From Nitrosomonas sp. HPC101 (GTDB lineage Bacteria; Pseudomonadota; Gammaproteobacteria; Burkholderiales; Nitrosomonadaceae), in assembly GCF_009833125.1 (NCBI RefSeq), contig NZ_QRCC01000018.1, forward strand, positions 1-46,355: 46,355 nt of DNA. The letters run 5' to 3'. Below are positions 34,988 through 43,831 of the stretch, one piece after another. The translations under genes were made by a program, and so were the position numbers. Every line of letters starts with the position of its first letter. Within the stretch, counting starts at the first letter, position 1. Under the pieces are notes generated by a model. That model was not told where the DNA came from. It did no database searches and worked only from the letters and a program-made list of their open reading frames with translations.

Positions 34988-35058
34988 AAAAATACGGATC
35001 GGGATGCTTCGGAAAATCGTTGTGAACAAATAATCACTGTACTGAGGGCTACGCTTTT

Positions 35059-37260
35059 TCAAAGCATCAACGGATCAATATCCAGATGCCAGCGTAATTT
35101 TTTGCGAGGTGGTAATGCAGCGATACGTTGGCACCAGTCACCTAAAAATATTTGCAAACGCGTGCGTGAGGAAGCCTGGACCAACAGTTGAGCGCGTTCC
35201 AGTCCTTTGAGTCGAGTCATGTGGGCGGGGACGGGATCGAAAAGCTGCGTGTGAGTATATTCCTTAGAGGTAGTAGCGATTTTCGCCGTCTGATGTAAAA
35301 ATTCCAGCGCGTCTGCAAGCAGAGGAGCTTCTGCACGTAATACTGCCAGGTAGACAAAAGGCGGAAAACCGGCTGATTGCCGTTCTTTCAACTGTATTTG
35401 CGCGTATGCTGCATAATCCTGTCGTATTAATGTCTGGTACAGTGGGTGCTGTGGAAATTCAGTTTGTATCAGGACAGTACCGGGAATATGGGCGCGACCA
35501 GCGCGTCCTGCTACTTGTATCAATTGTGAAAAAAGATGTTCTTCAGCACGAAAATCGGTGCTGTAGAGAGATGAATCGGCATTGAGTACACATACCAGAG
35601 CTAGGTTGGGAAAATCATGTCCCTTCGCAAGTAATTGAGTGCCAACCAGAATATCTACTTTTCCCTGATGGATTGTGTCAAGCATGGTTTGCCAGGCAGC
35701 TTTATGGCGAATGCTGTCGCGGTCAACACGTAAAATACGTGCTTTTGGAAATTGCCTGGCGAGTGCTGATTCGATTCGTTGTGTGCCGTGGCCGCATGGG
35801 AGGATATCCGGATCCCCACATTGCGGGCATGCAGGCATTATCGGTTGCTGATCGCCACAATAGTGGCAGCGTAGTTGCCGTTCGCGTAAATGAACAACCA
35901 GACGGCTGGAGCAGCGTTTACAGGTGGCGATCCAGCGACAGGATTTGCAGAGCAGTACCGGAGAATAGCCGCGCCGATTAATGAATACCAGGCTTTGCTG
36001 TTTTTGTTCAAGCGATCGATTCAGCGCATCAAGTATGGGATCCGATAATCCTTCGTGTACTGGAGTTGTCCGCGTATCAATACAATGAATGGCTGGTAGT
36101 ACAGCCTGGCTGATCGCGCGCGTGTGCAGTTGCAGCAGCCGATAACGGCTGATACCAGCCTGGTGATAACTTTCCAGAGAAGGCGTGGCTGAACCTAGAA
36201 TAACAGGTATGTTAGCCTGCCTGGCGCGATAAACGGCCAGATCGCGCGCGGAATAGCGCAATCCGTCCTGCTGCTTGAAAGAATGATCCTGTTCTTCATC
36301 AACAATAATCAGACCCGGCTTGAGCATAGGGGTAAAGATTGCCAGACGAGTACCCAGAATAATTCCAGCCTTCCCATTATGTGCTTGCAGCCAGCCTTGC
36401 AGACGTTCGCTGTTATTCAGTCCGCTGTGCAGGCTGACGAGTATTGTGCCGGGAAACCGTTTACGGAAAGTGGTTTCCAGCTGAGGAGTGAGATTGATTT
36501 CCGGTATCAGAATCAGAATTTGTTTTTGCTGCGCCAATAAGGAGGCTGCCACCTGTAGGTAAACTTCCGTTTTGCCACTGCCGGTGATGCCATGGAGAAG
36601 CCAGGGAGTAAATGTACCTGTTCTGTCAAGTATTTCAGATATGGCATGTGCCTGTTCTGCAGTTGGTACGGGGGCAGATGCCGTATTGAATGAAGATTCT
36701 TTCAGTGAAACCGTGCGTTGTTCAATCCATCCCTGATCCTTAAATTCGCGCAACAACTTGCGGGAATGAGGTGAAATCGTCTTGTAAGTTTCAGCTGTGA
36801 TGGTTCCGTTTTCCAACAGTAGAGAAAATATTTGACGTTTAGACTTGGATCTGGAGGGTATGTCGGGAAGCGTAATTGCCCTGCCTGCATCGGTTAATGT
36901 CCATTCCTGAATCGGTCTCGGTAGCCTGTCAGGGGTATACCCGGATTTTCGCAGTAAAGCAGGTAAGGCGCTCATGACGACCTGTCCGATCGGGTAATGA
37001 TAGTAACGACTGCAGAATTTAAATAATTCGAGTAACGGCGGGGGTAGAGGGGGAATTTCTCGATCAATCAGGCCGGCAGTTTTTAGTTTTTCGCTTGGAA
37101 CAAGCGAGGAATCACTAATAGACAGGATGATGCCAGCAAGTTTCCGGTTGCCGAAGGGAACACGTACGTACCGGCCGATGTCGGCCGGACTTACGTCCGG
37201 GGCAAGGTAATCAAACAGTCGATCAACCGGGACGTCAAGCGCAACATGAATGACCGCCAT
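35059..37260 (-). CDS. priA: PriA, primosomal replication-restart helicase
   Basis: PriA reloads the replisome at stalled forks. ATG 37260 gives 733 residues (MAVIHVALDVPVDRLFDYLAP), matching the family N-terminus; an upstream TTG is possible. Seen: the DNA-binding domain, Walker A GITGSGKTEVYLQ, motif II DEEQDHSFKQQDG (usually DEEH in E. coli PriA), GSATPSLES, and a zinc module with paired cysteines (CKSCRWIATCKRCSSR, CHYCG, CPQCG). Helicase motifs V-VI follow (VGTQLLAKGHDFPN, QVAGRAGR). Full length. Minus strand, downstream of a lipoprotein gene. Confidence 0.96.
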   Translation of the reverse strand: MAVIHVALDVPVDRLFDYLAPDVSPADIGRYVRVPFGNRKLAGIILSISDSSLVPSEKLKTAGLIDREIPPLPPPLLELFKFCSRYYHYPIGQVVMSALPALLRKSGYTPDRLPRPIQEWTLTDAGRAITLPDIPSRSKSKRQIFSLLLENGTITAETYKTISPHSRKLLREFKDQGWIEQRTVSLKESSFNTASAPVPTAEQAHAISEILDRTGTFTPWLLHGITGSGKTEVYLQVAASLLAQQKQILILIPEINLTPQLETTFRKRFPGTILVSLHSGLNNSERLQGWLQAHNGKAGIILGTRLAIFTPMLKPGLIIVDEEQDHSFKQQDGLRYSARDLAVYRARQANIPVILGSATPSLESYHQAGISRYRLLQLHTRAISQAVLPAIHCIDTRTTPVHEGLSDPILDALNRSLEQKQQSLVFINRRGYSPVLLCKSCRWIATCKRCSSRLVVHLRERQLRCHYCGDQQPIMPACPQCGDPDILPCGHGTQRIESALARQFPKARILRVDRDSIRHKAAWQTMLDTIHQGKVDILVGTQLLAKGHDFPNLALVCVLNADSSLYSTDFRAEEHLFSQLIQVAGRAGRAHIPGTVLIQTEFPQHPLYQTLIRQDYAAYAQIQLKERQSAGFPPFVYLAVLRAEAPLLADALEFLHQTAKIATTSKEYTHTQLFDPVPAHMTRLKGLERAQLLVQASSRTRLQIFLGDWCQRIAALPPRKKLRWHLDIDPLML

Positions 37261-37341
37261 ACCGGAAATATCCGGAATCAAGTTTCCGGAAGAATAGGGT
37301 GATCAGGTGTTATTTTTCCGGAATTTTTCATCTACTCGCGA

Positions 37342-38715
37342 TCAGTGAGAAATACGGTGCAATGTAATGGCTGCCAATCCTTCACCGGAAAGGGTTGCAT
37401 TTTGTGTATCTGTATCTATTTTGAAGGTAATCGGTTTGCCAACGTATCCTGACAGACCGGAACAACCAGTTGTATTGTAGGTAAAGCTTGATAACTTGAG
37501 TGTGCTGCTGCTTGCATCAAAGGAATAGGTGGCAAGTTCAACACCTGGCTTCGCACATTCAGACTGAGCTGTACCGCCAGCTGGATCAATCAGCATGTAG
37601 CGGTTGTTAGGGAAGAACAGAAAAACAGGCGATTTGATTACGTCTTTGTTTGCTGCCCAGGCACCGACGATGCCTTGTGTGTTATCCATTTTCCGGTAAC
37701 GGGTTTCCTGAACAGTAGTCTCGGCAACTTCATCATCAGAACTGAGTTCGAGCGGTTTTGTAATGTGAAACAGTTCGTCAAACAAACCAGGCTGTTCTCT
37801 TTCACGCTGCACGATAACAATATCAGAGATAATCAGCTCGTCTCCGTTAGTATAAATGCGCCAGTTGGGTCGTGTATGGGATAGTCCTGACTGAATGTTA
37901 GTATCCACTTCGGGCATGCTCGCGAGCTTAAAACCACGTTCGTCGTAATCAACTGCCTTGGTAGTGCCATACTCTATTCCGGCAGTAAAGACTAGTCTGC
38001 TGCCGCAGGCACGGTTTGCATCACATGAGTCATCCGGTGTGACTACTCCGTTTAAATATTCCCCGCTGCCATCATTTGAAAAGCGGAAAAATCTTATACT
38101 GTCATCGTCTTCGTTTATCCAGAGATAATTGCTCAACAGGTTGACTGCTTGCGATAAAAAATGAGTATTGGCTTCATCGGCTGTTTTTATACTGCCGGGA
38201 ATGTCGGCTGCTTCCCGTGCGGTAGTCAGTGCCGGGGATGTAGTAAAAACACCCGGATCTACGGTCAGATCAAGTGAAGGATCCAGTGCTGCAGCTGCTG
38301 CCTGAGGTATGGAAATGCCATTCCCGGGATTGTTGTCAGTGTCAAGTGACTGAAACAGGATCAGTAAATTCAGCAATTTGTTCTGGTCACCAGCCGCCAG
38401 ATCAATTGGAGTGGTGAGCCCTTTTCCGGCAATCTTGCCAAGATTCAGTTTGCCAATGCTGAATTCAATATTGTCACCATGCGTGTATTTATAGAGGCCG
38501 GTTGTATCGGTAATACCCGCTGCACCTGACGAGGCGGAATAAGATACGCCTTCTACTGCTGAATCAGCCAGTATTCCTGTGGTAGGCCCTTGGGAAAGTA
38601 CGACTGTTTTTTTGTTTGTTGTTGCTGCCTGCTCGTTGTCACAGGCGGCCAGACCTAATAAAAACATGCTCGCGAAGAGTAACTGAATCGTTGTTTGTTT
38701 GTTATCCGTTTTCAT
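37342..38715 (-). CDS. Surface lipoprotein of unknown function
   Basis: A 457-residue protein with a lipoprotein signal (MKTDNKQTTIQLLFASMFLL, lipobox LAAC). The first mature segment contains VEGVSYSASSGAAGITDTTG and YKYTHGDNIEFSIGKLNLGK. This pattern is found in secreted proteins with a carboxypeptidase-regulatory/adhesin-like beta domain (GITDxxGxFxYxxGDxVxFxIG). The rest is rich in Asp/Asn/Thr, with CDANRACGSR and further C-terminal cysteines (SECAKPG, TTGCSG) that could form disulfides. Function unknown; probably envelope or surface-exposed. It is transcribed toward priA, 81 bases away. Confidence 0.75.
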   Translation of the reverse strand: MKTDNKQTTIQLLFASMFLLGLAACDNEQAATTNKKTVVLSQGPTTGILADSAVEGVSYSASSGAAGITDTTGLYKYTHGDNIEFSIGKLNLGKIAGKGLTTPIDLAAGDQNKLLNLLILFQSLDTDNNPGNGISIPQAAAAALDPSLDLTVDPGVFTTSPALTTAREAADIPGSIKTADEANTHFLSQAVNLLSNYLWINEDDDSIRFFRFSNDGSGEYLNGVVTPDDSCDANRACGSRLVFTAGIEYGTTKAVDYDERGFKLASMPEVDTNIQSGLSHTRPNWRIYTNGDELIISDIVIVQREREQPGLFDELFHITKPLELSSDDEVAETTVQETRYRKMDNTQGIVGAWAANKDVIKSPVFLFFPNNRYMLIDPAGGTAQSECAKPGVELATYSFDASSSTLKLSSFTYNTTGCSGLSGYVGKPITFKIDTDTQNATLSGEGLAAITLHRISH

Positions 38716-38864
38716 TGTATTTGAGGTTTTACGAGTTAGATCATTTGTTGCATGGCAAGCACGTTGTTGTTAGTTATGTTTATAACAAGAACAAGAGGCA
38801 CCATGCGGAATGGCTTTAATAACCCTGGCGATTGTAAATCTTATATTGTTTTTGATTATAGTCT

Positions 38865-38966
38865 ATGAATAAAGCAACGTGGTTTAAAATCTCTGGCCAG
38901 CTGGTTTGTGGTGTTATTTTGAGTGCTGTGATGCCTGTAACAGGGTGTTTTGTCCAGTTTGAATGA
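38865..38966 (+). CDS. Possible 33-aa lipobox peptide
   Basis: ATG 38865 to TGA 38966 encodes a basic start (MNKATWFK), a hydrophobic stretch and a lipobox-like VTGC, leaving only six residues after the cysteine (CFVQFE). This resembles very short lipopeptides or lysis-type peptides, but the ribosome site is poor and I see no homology. The rest of the 379-bp gap 38716-39094 shows nothing else I can support. Confidence 0.22.
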   Translation: MNKATWFKISGQLVCGVILSAVMPVTGCFVQFE

Positions 38967-39094
38967 TTTTTCTTGATTTTGTGGAAAAAGATCATATTCG
39001 CTGCTAAGGTACCCGGTTCTGTTGCGGCCAACTTGATTTTCTTGTGGTTGGCTTGAATGTTTGTTCTTTAACTGTGGGGTGATACTGAAAACGT

Positions 39095-40201
39095 ATGTCT
39101 GGCTTTGTACACACTTCTGATATTGCGGTTGCACATCCGCAGTTGTCTGTTGACTGGTATCTGGATCCACGGATATTCGAGCTGGAAAAACAGTTGTTGT
39201 TTGATCGGGGGCCGGGCTATGCTGGGCATGAGTTGATGGTGCCGAAAACAGGTGACTATTATGTGCTGACTGCGCAAAATAATGCCAAGGTTCTGGTTCG
39301 TAATAAGGAAGGTATTGAGCTGTTATCGAATATCTGTCGTCACCGTCAGGCAGTTATTCTGGATGGACGTGGTAATTCCCGCAATATAGTTTGCCCGATT
39401 CATCGCTGGACTTATGCAATGGATGGCAAATTATTGGGCGCGCCACATTTTAGTAAAAATCCGTGCCTTAATTTGGGTAAAACTACTTTGCAGCATTGGA
39501 ATGGGTTAATTTTTGCTGGTAAGCGGGATGTAAATCAGGATCTTGTCGGACTGAGGGTTCGTGGTGAGCTGGATTTTGCAGGGTATATGTTGGATCGTGT
39601 GCATGTCGGACATTATCAGTGTAACTGGAAGACTTTTATTGAGGTTTATCTGGAAGACTATCACGTCGATCTTTTTCATCCAGGCCTGGGGCATTTTGTG
39701 GATACCAGTCAGCTTGAGTGGGAGTTTGGTGACTGGTACAGCGTTCAGACTGTCGGAGTGAATCTGGATTTCAACCGGGCAGGTTCGGAGATATATCAGA
39801 AATGGCATGCACAGGTGTTGCAGCATAATAATCAACAAGTGCCTCGACATGGTGCAATCTGGCTGCTCTACTATCCTAATGTCATGATTGAATGGTATCC
39901 GAATACCCTCGTTGTCAGCACTATTCTGCCAACCGGAATAGAGCAATGCATGAACGTGGTTGAGTTTTACTATCCCGAAGAAATTGTCCTGTTCGAACGG
40001 GAATTTGTGGAAAGAGAGCAGGCTGCCTATCAGGAGACGGCCGGGGAAGATGATGAAATCTGTAGGCGGATCACGACCGGTCGACGTGCGCTGTATCAGC
40101 AGGGAGTAAACGAAACAGGCCCGTACCAGATGCCGATGGAGGCGGGAATGGAGCATTTTCATCGTTTTCTCCGGCGTGAAATCGAACAGTATTTACCCTG
40201 A
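39095..40201 (+). CDS. Rieske-type mononuclear iron oxygenase, alpha subunit
   Basis: A 368-residue oxygenase component of the ring-hydroxylating/choline-monooxygenase-like class. The Rieske [2Fe-2S] ligands are visible as CRH (SNICRHRQAVI) and CPIH (VCPIHRWTY), spaced as in CxH-X16-17-CxxH. The mononuclear iron site is the two His in NWKTFIEVYLEDYHVDLFHP. The C-terminal part has the family pattern ending AGMEHFHRFLRREI. No ferredoxin or reductase gene adjoins, so electrons must come from elsewhere. The substrate is unknown. A DMT transporter gene follows 20 bases downstream, probably co-transcribed, which might hint at an exported or imported substrate. Confidence 0.88.
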   Translation: MSGFVHTSDIAVAHPQLSVDWYLDPRIFELEKQLLFDRGPGYAGHELMVPKTGDYYVLTAQNNAKVLVRNKEGIELLSNICRHRQAVILDGRGNSRNIVCPIHRWTYAMDGKLLGAPHFSKNPCLNLGKTTLQHWNGLIFAGKRDVNQDLVGLRVRGELDFAGYMLDRVHVGHYQCNWKTFIEVYLEDYHVDLFHPGLGHFVDTSQLEWEFGDWYSVQTVGVNLDFNRAGSEIYQKWHAQVLQHNNQQVPRHGAIWLLYYPNVMIEWYPNTLVVSTILPTGIEQCMNVVEFYYPEEIVLFEREFVEREQAAYQETAGEDDEICRRITTGRRALYQQGVNETGPYQMPMEAGMEHFHRFLRREIEQYLP

Positions 40202-40221
40202 TTCGAGATTCTTAAGCCGGG

Positions 40222-41088
40222 ATGTCCTCGTTATGGATGCTAGTGGCGGGCTTCATGTTCGCCTGTATGGGGGAGCTGGTAAAGCTAGCCGCGGCATACT
40301 TTTCCAATACTGAACTTGTGTTTTATCGTTCATTGGTGGGGTTGATTTCAACTTTTGCGGTTATGCGTTTTTATGGTAAGCCCATTGCAACGAAACATTG
40401 GAAAATGCACTTCTGGCGGGGGGTGGCCGGACTAGGCGGCGTATTGCTGTTTTTTTATTGTATTTTAAAGTTGCCATTGGCAACCGCTATTTCTTTGAAT
40501 AATACCTGGCCTCTGTTTCTTGCATTTCTGGCAGTAATTTTCTTGAAAGAGGAATTTAGCTGGTTGCTGGTCGTGGCGGTCGTAGTGGGTTTTGCAGGTG
40601 TGATCATGTTGCTTCGTCCTACCCTGGCTGAAGGTCAATGGTATATGGCGCTGATTGGCGCTGGTTCAGGGCTGTTTGGCGGTATCGCGCATTTGAATGT
40701 CAGGCAGCTAAGTGAACAGGGTGAATCAGACTGGCGTATCGTCTTTTATTTTACACTGGTATGTACGATCGCTACCGGGACATGGTTGATATTTACGGCA
40801 TTCAGCCCAGTCAATCTGCAAAGCCTGACATTGGCTCTGGGTATTGGTGTAACAGCGACGCTGGCGCAACTGGCAATTTCTCGTGCACACCGGGGGAGCA
40901 ATATCATTATTGTTGGAGCACTTTCTTATAGCACGGTATTGTTTGCGGGATTGATGGATCTATTCTTGTGGGATGACCGACTTCCTGTTTCGGCCTGGAT
41001 AGGCATGGGATTGATTATTGTGGGAGGGTTGCTGAGTATCCGGGGGATATCGGCGCGACGGACAAATATTGTTACCCTTGATGATTGA
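40222..41088 (+). CDS. DMT-superfamily transporter (two EamA domains)
   Basis: A 288-residue membrane protein with about ten hydrophobic helices in two repeats, the layout of drug/metabolite (EamA) exporters. Markers are ELVFYRSLVGLISTFAVM after helix 1, LPLATAISLNNTWPLFLAFLAVIFLKEEFS (end of repeat one, with the P-L-x-A motif) and the equivalent ALSYSTVLFAGLMDLFLWDD in repeat two. Substrate unknown. The ATG at 40222 follows the Rieske oxygenase stop closely. No regulator is adjacent. Confidence 0.85.
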   Translation: MSSLWMLVAGFMFACMGELVKLAAAYFSNTELVFYRSLVGLISTFAVMRFYGKPIATKHWKMHFWRGVAGLGGVLLFFYCILKLPLATAISLNNTWPLFLAFLAVIFLKEEFSWLLVVAVVVGFAGVIMLLRPTLAEGQWYMALIGAGSGLFGGIAHLNVRQLSEQGESDWRIVFYFTLVCTIATGTWLIFTAFSPVNLQSLTLALGIGVTATLAQLAISRAHRGSNIIIVGALSYSTVLFAGLMDLFLWDDRLPVSAWIGMGLIIVGGLLSIRGISARRTNIVTLDD

Positions 41089-41184
41089 TGTTACATAATT
41101 TCAGTCAGGTTGGAAGGCCTGATTGCGTCAGGATTGCCATTTGTCTACTATGATCTAACATTTATCACTCGGAGTTTATGACTC

Positions 41185-41529
41185 ATGATTAATATCGAAG
41201 AGACCGGCAATCTTATTATCGTTGCAATTATCGGAGAATTCACCCTGGATGATTTCAGACAATTTGAAGATCAGGTGCTCTACAAATTTCACTTCAATGG
41301 AGAGGCTAATTTGCTGCTGGACTGGCGGGATATGGTGTCCTATACAGTAGGCGTCGCTTGGGAGGAAATCAGATTTATGCGTGAGCATGGCAGTAAGATC
41401 AATCGTGTGGCAGTGGTGGCAGACAGCCAGTGGCAGGTGTGGAGTGCATGGGTTTCCAATCTGTTTATTGATGCGGATGTGGTCGTTTTTTCCGATTACG
41501 ATGAGGCGTATACTTGGATCAAAGCTTGA
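41185..41529 (+). CDS. SpoIIAA-like (STAS-fold) protein
   Basis: A 114-residue soluble protein with the alternating strand/helix pattern of SpoIIAA-like proteins: LIIVAIIGEFTLDDFRQFED at the start, LLLDWRDM in the middle, RVAVVADSQWQVWSAWVSNLF near the end and AYTWI as last helix. Members are widespread in proteobacteria with no firm role. It is a single-domain protein without an adjoining anti-sigma or sulfate transporter gene, so a classical partner-switch role is not supported here. Confidence 0.75.
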   Translation: MINIEETGNLIIVAIIGEFTLDDFRQFEDQVLYKFHFNGEANLLLDWRDMVSYTVGVAWEEIRFMREHGSKINRVAVVADSQWQVWSAWVSNLFIDADVVVFSDYDEAYTWIKA

Positions 41530-41594
41530 TCGGATGGGCATGACATTTATATTCAGATAACCGGATCGGCTGGTATGGCTGGTTTGATATAAAT

Positions 41595-41981
41595 ATGATG
41601 ATTGATTATCTGATACTGAAATATGTGCATGTAACAAGCGTTGTAATCAGTTATATGCTGTTTTTATTACGTGGAATATGGATGCTGCGTGTTTCACCGT
41701 TGTTGCTGCAGCGCTGGGTGAAAATTACACCACATATTAACGACACGATTTTGTTGCTGAGTGCTATTGCGCTGGCTGTACTTACGCACAGGAATCCGCT
41801 TGTTGAGCATTGGCTGGCAGCCAAGATTATCAGTTTGCTAATTTATATCGTGCTGGGTTACACGGCTTTCAGACGGGCCAAAACACGTCGAGCAAAGATG
41901 ACTGCCTGGATCCTTGCGCAGATTGTGTTTGCTTATATTGTCTTGGTTGCGTTGACAAAAAACCCGCTTGTGCTGTTTTAA
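41595..41981 (+). CDS. SirB2-family membrane protein
   Basis: A 128-residue protein with about four membrane helices, starting MMIDYLILKYVHVTSVVISYMLFLLRG, the usual SirB2 N-terminus with the conserved K-x-x-H-x-x-x-V pattern. It ends with a helix of hydrophobic and aromatic residues (ILAQIVFAYIVLVALTKNP). SirB2 was named for effects on Salmonella invasion gene expression. In most bacteria its job is unknown, and the conserved His suggests a redox or metal-linked role. Nearby genes give no clear hint. Confidence 0.8.
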   Translation: MMIDYLILKYVHVTSVVISYMLFLLRGIWMLRVSPLLLQRWVKITPHINDTILLLSAIALAVLTHRNPLVEHWLAAKIISLLIYIVLGYTAFRRAKTRRAKMTAWILAQIVFAYIVLVALTKNPLVLF

Positions 41982-41987
41982 TACTGC

Positions 41988-42022
41988 GTCGACAATTCCC
42001 ATTTTTGCTGGGTTTTGTCGGC
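41988..42022 (+). terminator. Imperfect hairpin after the SirB2 gene
   Basis: GTCGACAA..CCCA pairs with TGGG..TTGTCGGC, with small internal mismatches. It lies seven bases past the SirB2 stop, but no T-run follows, so it would be a weak intrinsic terminator at best. The rest of 42023-42239 contains no gene I can support. Confidence 0.35.
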
Positions 42023-42239
42023 GGATTGTCATGAATGATGTATAGACCGAAAACGGCGTCGACGCTGATAGCGTTGTCAGATCATCACGTCTGGGTGGTA
42101 TACGCTTGGCTTCTGGACATGTCTGAATCCTTAGCGGCAAGCTTGTGGGGGTTCTCACTGCGATGAGGGGTGCTAGTCCATCATGAGCGTGTGCATGGAT
42201 ATGGCGATTATTGCTATGGTGGTTTTGCCACGGACTAGG

Positions 42240-42261
42240 CTGTCATCATTCTGTCATTATT
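42240..42261 (+). promoter_or_regulatory. Pho box upstream of phoB
   Basis: Two 11-bp direct repeats, CTGTCATCATT and CTGTCATTATT, match the PhoB-binding consensus (CTGTCAT, 4 bases, CTGTCAT) almost perfectly. The site ends 52 bases before the phoB ATG. A TTATAT-like -10 region lies near 42284-42290. This arrangement, with the Pho box in place of a -35, is typical of PhoB-activated promoters, so phoB probably activates itself during phosphate starvation. Confidence 0.85.
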
Positions 42262-42313
42262 GCCCTGTATGTTCCGGGTGTTAGTTATATCCCTTTTCCC
42301 GGCGAGATAAAAG

Positions 42314-43036
42314 ATGTCTGCAACAGTTCTGGTAGTGGAAGATGAATCAGCGATTCAGGAGTTGATTGCCTATAATCTGCATAACGCAGGCTATAGTGCT
42401 GTATGTGTAAATAGTGCTGAGCAAGCAGTGGTCAAGATTAATGAAATATTGCCCGATTTGATATTGCTGGACTGGATGCTTCCGGGTAAGAGTGGTATTG
42501 AATTTGCGCGATCATTGCAACGAGATCTGCGTACCAGATTGATTCCCGTCATCATGTTAACTGCTCGTGTAGAGGAAAGTGACAAAGTATCGGGACTGGA
42601 AACAGGGGCGGATGATTACATTACTAAACCGTTTTCGCCGCGAGAGTTGATTGCCCGAATAAAAGCGGTACTACGCAGAAGTCTGCCTGAGGCTTCCGAT
42701 GAAATTCTTGACGCTGAGGGGGTGAGGCTGAATCCGGTAACACATCGGGTGACAGTTATCGGTCAGGAAGATGGATTCCGGGAAAAAGAGCTACTGGTCA
42801 GTCCCACTGAATTTCGATTGCTGCATTTTCTGATGGCGCATGCTGAACGTGTGCATACTCGTGCTCAGTTACTGGATCGGGTATGGGGTGATCATGTTTT
42901 TGTCGAAGATCGAACGGTTGACGTCCACATACGCCGGTTGCGCAAAGTGCTGGAAGTTGCTGGGAAAGCCAATTTGATTCAGACAGTAAGAGGGTCTGGA
43001 TATCGCTTTTCCACACGAGGTGAAGATACTTTCTGA
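42314..43036 (+). CDS. phoB: PhoB phosphate-regulon response regulator
   Basis: A 240-residue OmpR-class response regulator. The receiver domain has the acidic pair Glu9/Asp10 (VVEDES), phospho-acceptor Asp53 (LLDWMLPG) and Lys105 (ITKPFSP). The C-terminal winged helix has SPTEFRLLHFLMAHAERVHTRAQLLD and VDVHIRRLRKVLE, ending RGSGYRF. The overall match is closest to PhoB, supported by the Pho box in front. The partner kinase gene phoR does not follow; the next gene is rnk, after 287 bases (43037-43323) without a supported gene. The kinase must be encoded elsewhere. Confidence 0.92.
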   Translation: MSATVLVVEDESAIQELIAYNLHNAGYSAVCVNSAEQAVVKINEILPDLILLDWMLPGKSGIEFARSLQRDLRTRLIPVIMLTARVEESDKVSGLETGADDYITKPFSPRELIARIKAVLRRSLPEASDEILDAEGVRLNPVTHRVTVIGQEDGFREKELLVSPTEFRLLHFLMAHAERVHTRAQLLDRVWGDHVFVEDRTVDVHIRRLRKVLEVAGKANLIQTVRGSGYRFSTRGEDTF

Positions 43037-43323
43037 AGTCAGGGTCGCTGGCTAATGGAGTATTGGTAAGCTATACTTGCTACGATAAGCACCATATATA
43101 GACAGATGAGTCGTGTTATTAGCGATTGCAGGACATTTTCATCTCCCCCAGGTGTAATATTTGATACTGTTGTTTCTTCATAAGAGGTGTAGTTGTAGTC
43201 AACTGCTCCTGTCAGTCAGTTGTTCCCATTGAGTGCTGTTCCAGAAGATTTGTTTCTCGCCAGGCGGTGAGACTGTTTTTCCGTGGCGATTCACATGAAC
43301 GACTAAATTAGAGGATTTTAGAA

Positions 43324-43737
43324 ATGAGTATTAAACCAAAAATAATGATTTCTTCGCTTGATGCGGAGAGATTGGATGTGTTATTGGATTCTCTTTCCCA
43401 GAAAGTGTTTCCGGGCAGGGATGATCTGGAAGCTGAACTTGCACGTGCTGAAGTGGTGGATCCAAAGGAAATTCCGCCCAGTGTTGTCACAATGAACTCA
43501 ACTGTCAGATTCAGAGTTGAATCATCTGACGAAGAGTTTTGCCTGACGCTGGTTTATCCGAGAGATGTCGATACCAGCGGGGAAAAGATTTCAATTCTTG
43601 CCCCAGTGGGAAGCGCGTTGCTGGGGCTTTCGCAGGGAGATGAAATCGAGTGGCCTAAACCGGGTGGTGGTGTATTGCGTGTGCGCATCGTGGAAGTGAC
43701 TTATCAGCCGGAGCGTTCCGGTGAGTATTACCGGTAA
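43324..43737 (+). CDS. rnk: Rnk, regulator of nucleoside diphosphate kinase
   Basis: A 137-residue protein with an N-terminal helical part (ISSLDAERLDVLLDSL) and a GreA/GreB-like C-terminal FKBP-type domain (VTMNSTVRFRVE, LTLVYPRDVD, SILAPVGSALLGLSQGDEIEW). Rnk proteins bind RNA polymerase and are linked to NDP kinase control in enterics. The long coiled-coil needed for transcript cleavage in GreA is absent. GAGGATTTTAGAA precedes the ATG. Confidence 0.88.
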   Translation: MSIKPKIMISSLDAERLDVLLDSLSQKVFPGRDDLEAELARAEVVDPKEIPPSVVTMNSTVRFRVESSDEEFCLTLVYPRDVDTSGEKISILAPVGSALLGLSQGDEIEWPKPGGGVLRVRIVEVTYQPERSGEYYR

Positions 43738-43831
43738 ACGAACTCTTTTCTAAGGAAATTCATGTCACCTGAAGCAGGCACTACCTGTTGCCCGTAAATG
43801 GCGTTTTCAGTTTTCTCGGGCAAAATTAGCC

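Noticed and set aside
37262..37325. Cluster of TTCCGGAA palindromes between the lipoprotein gene and priA
   Set aside because: Short 8-mers at irregular spacing with no known regulator site; not enough to call an operator or terminator.
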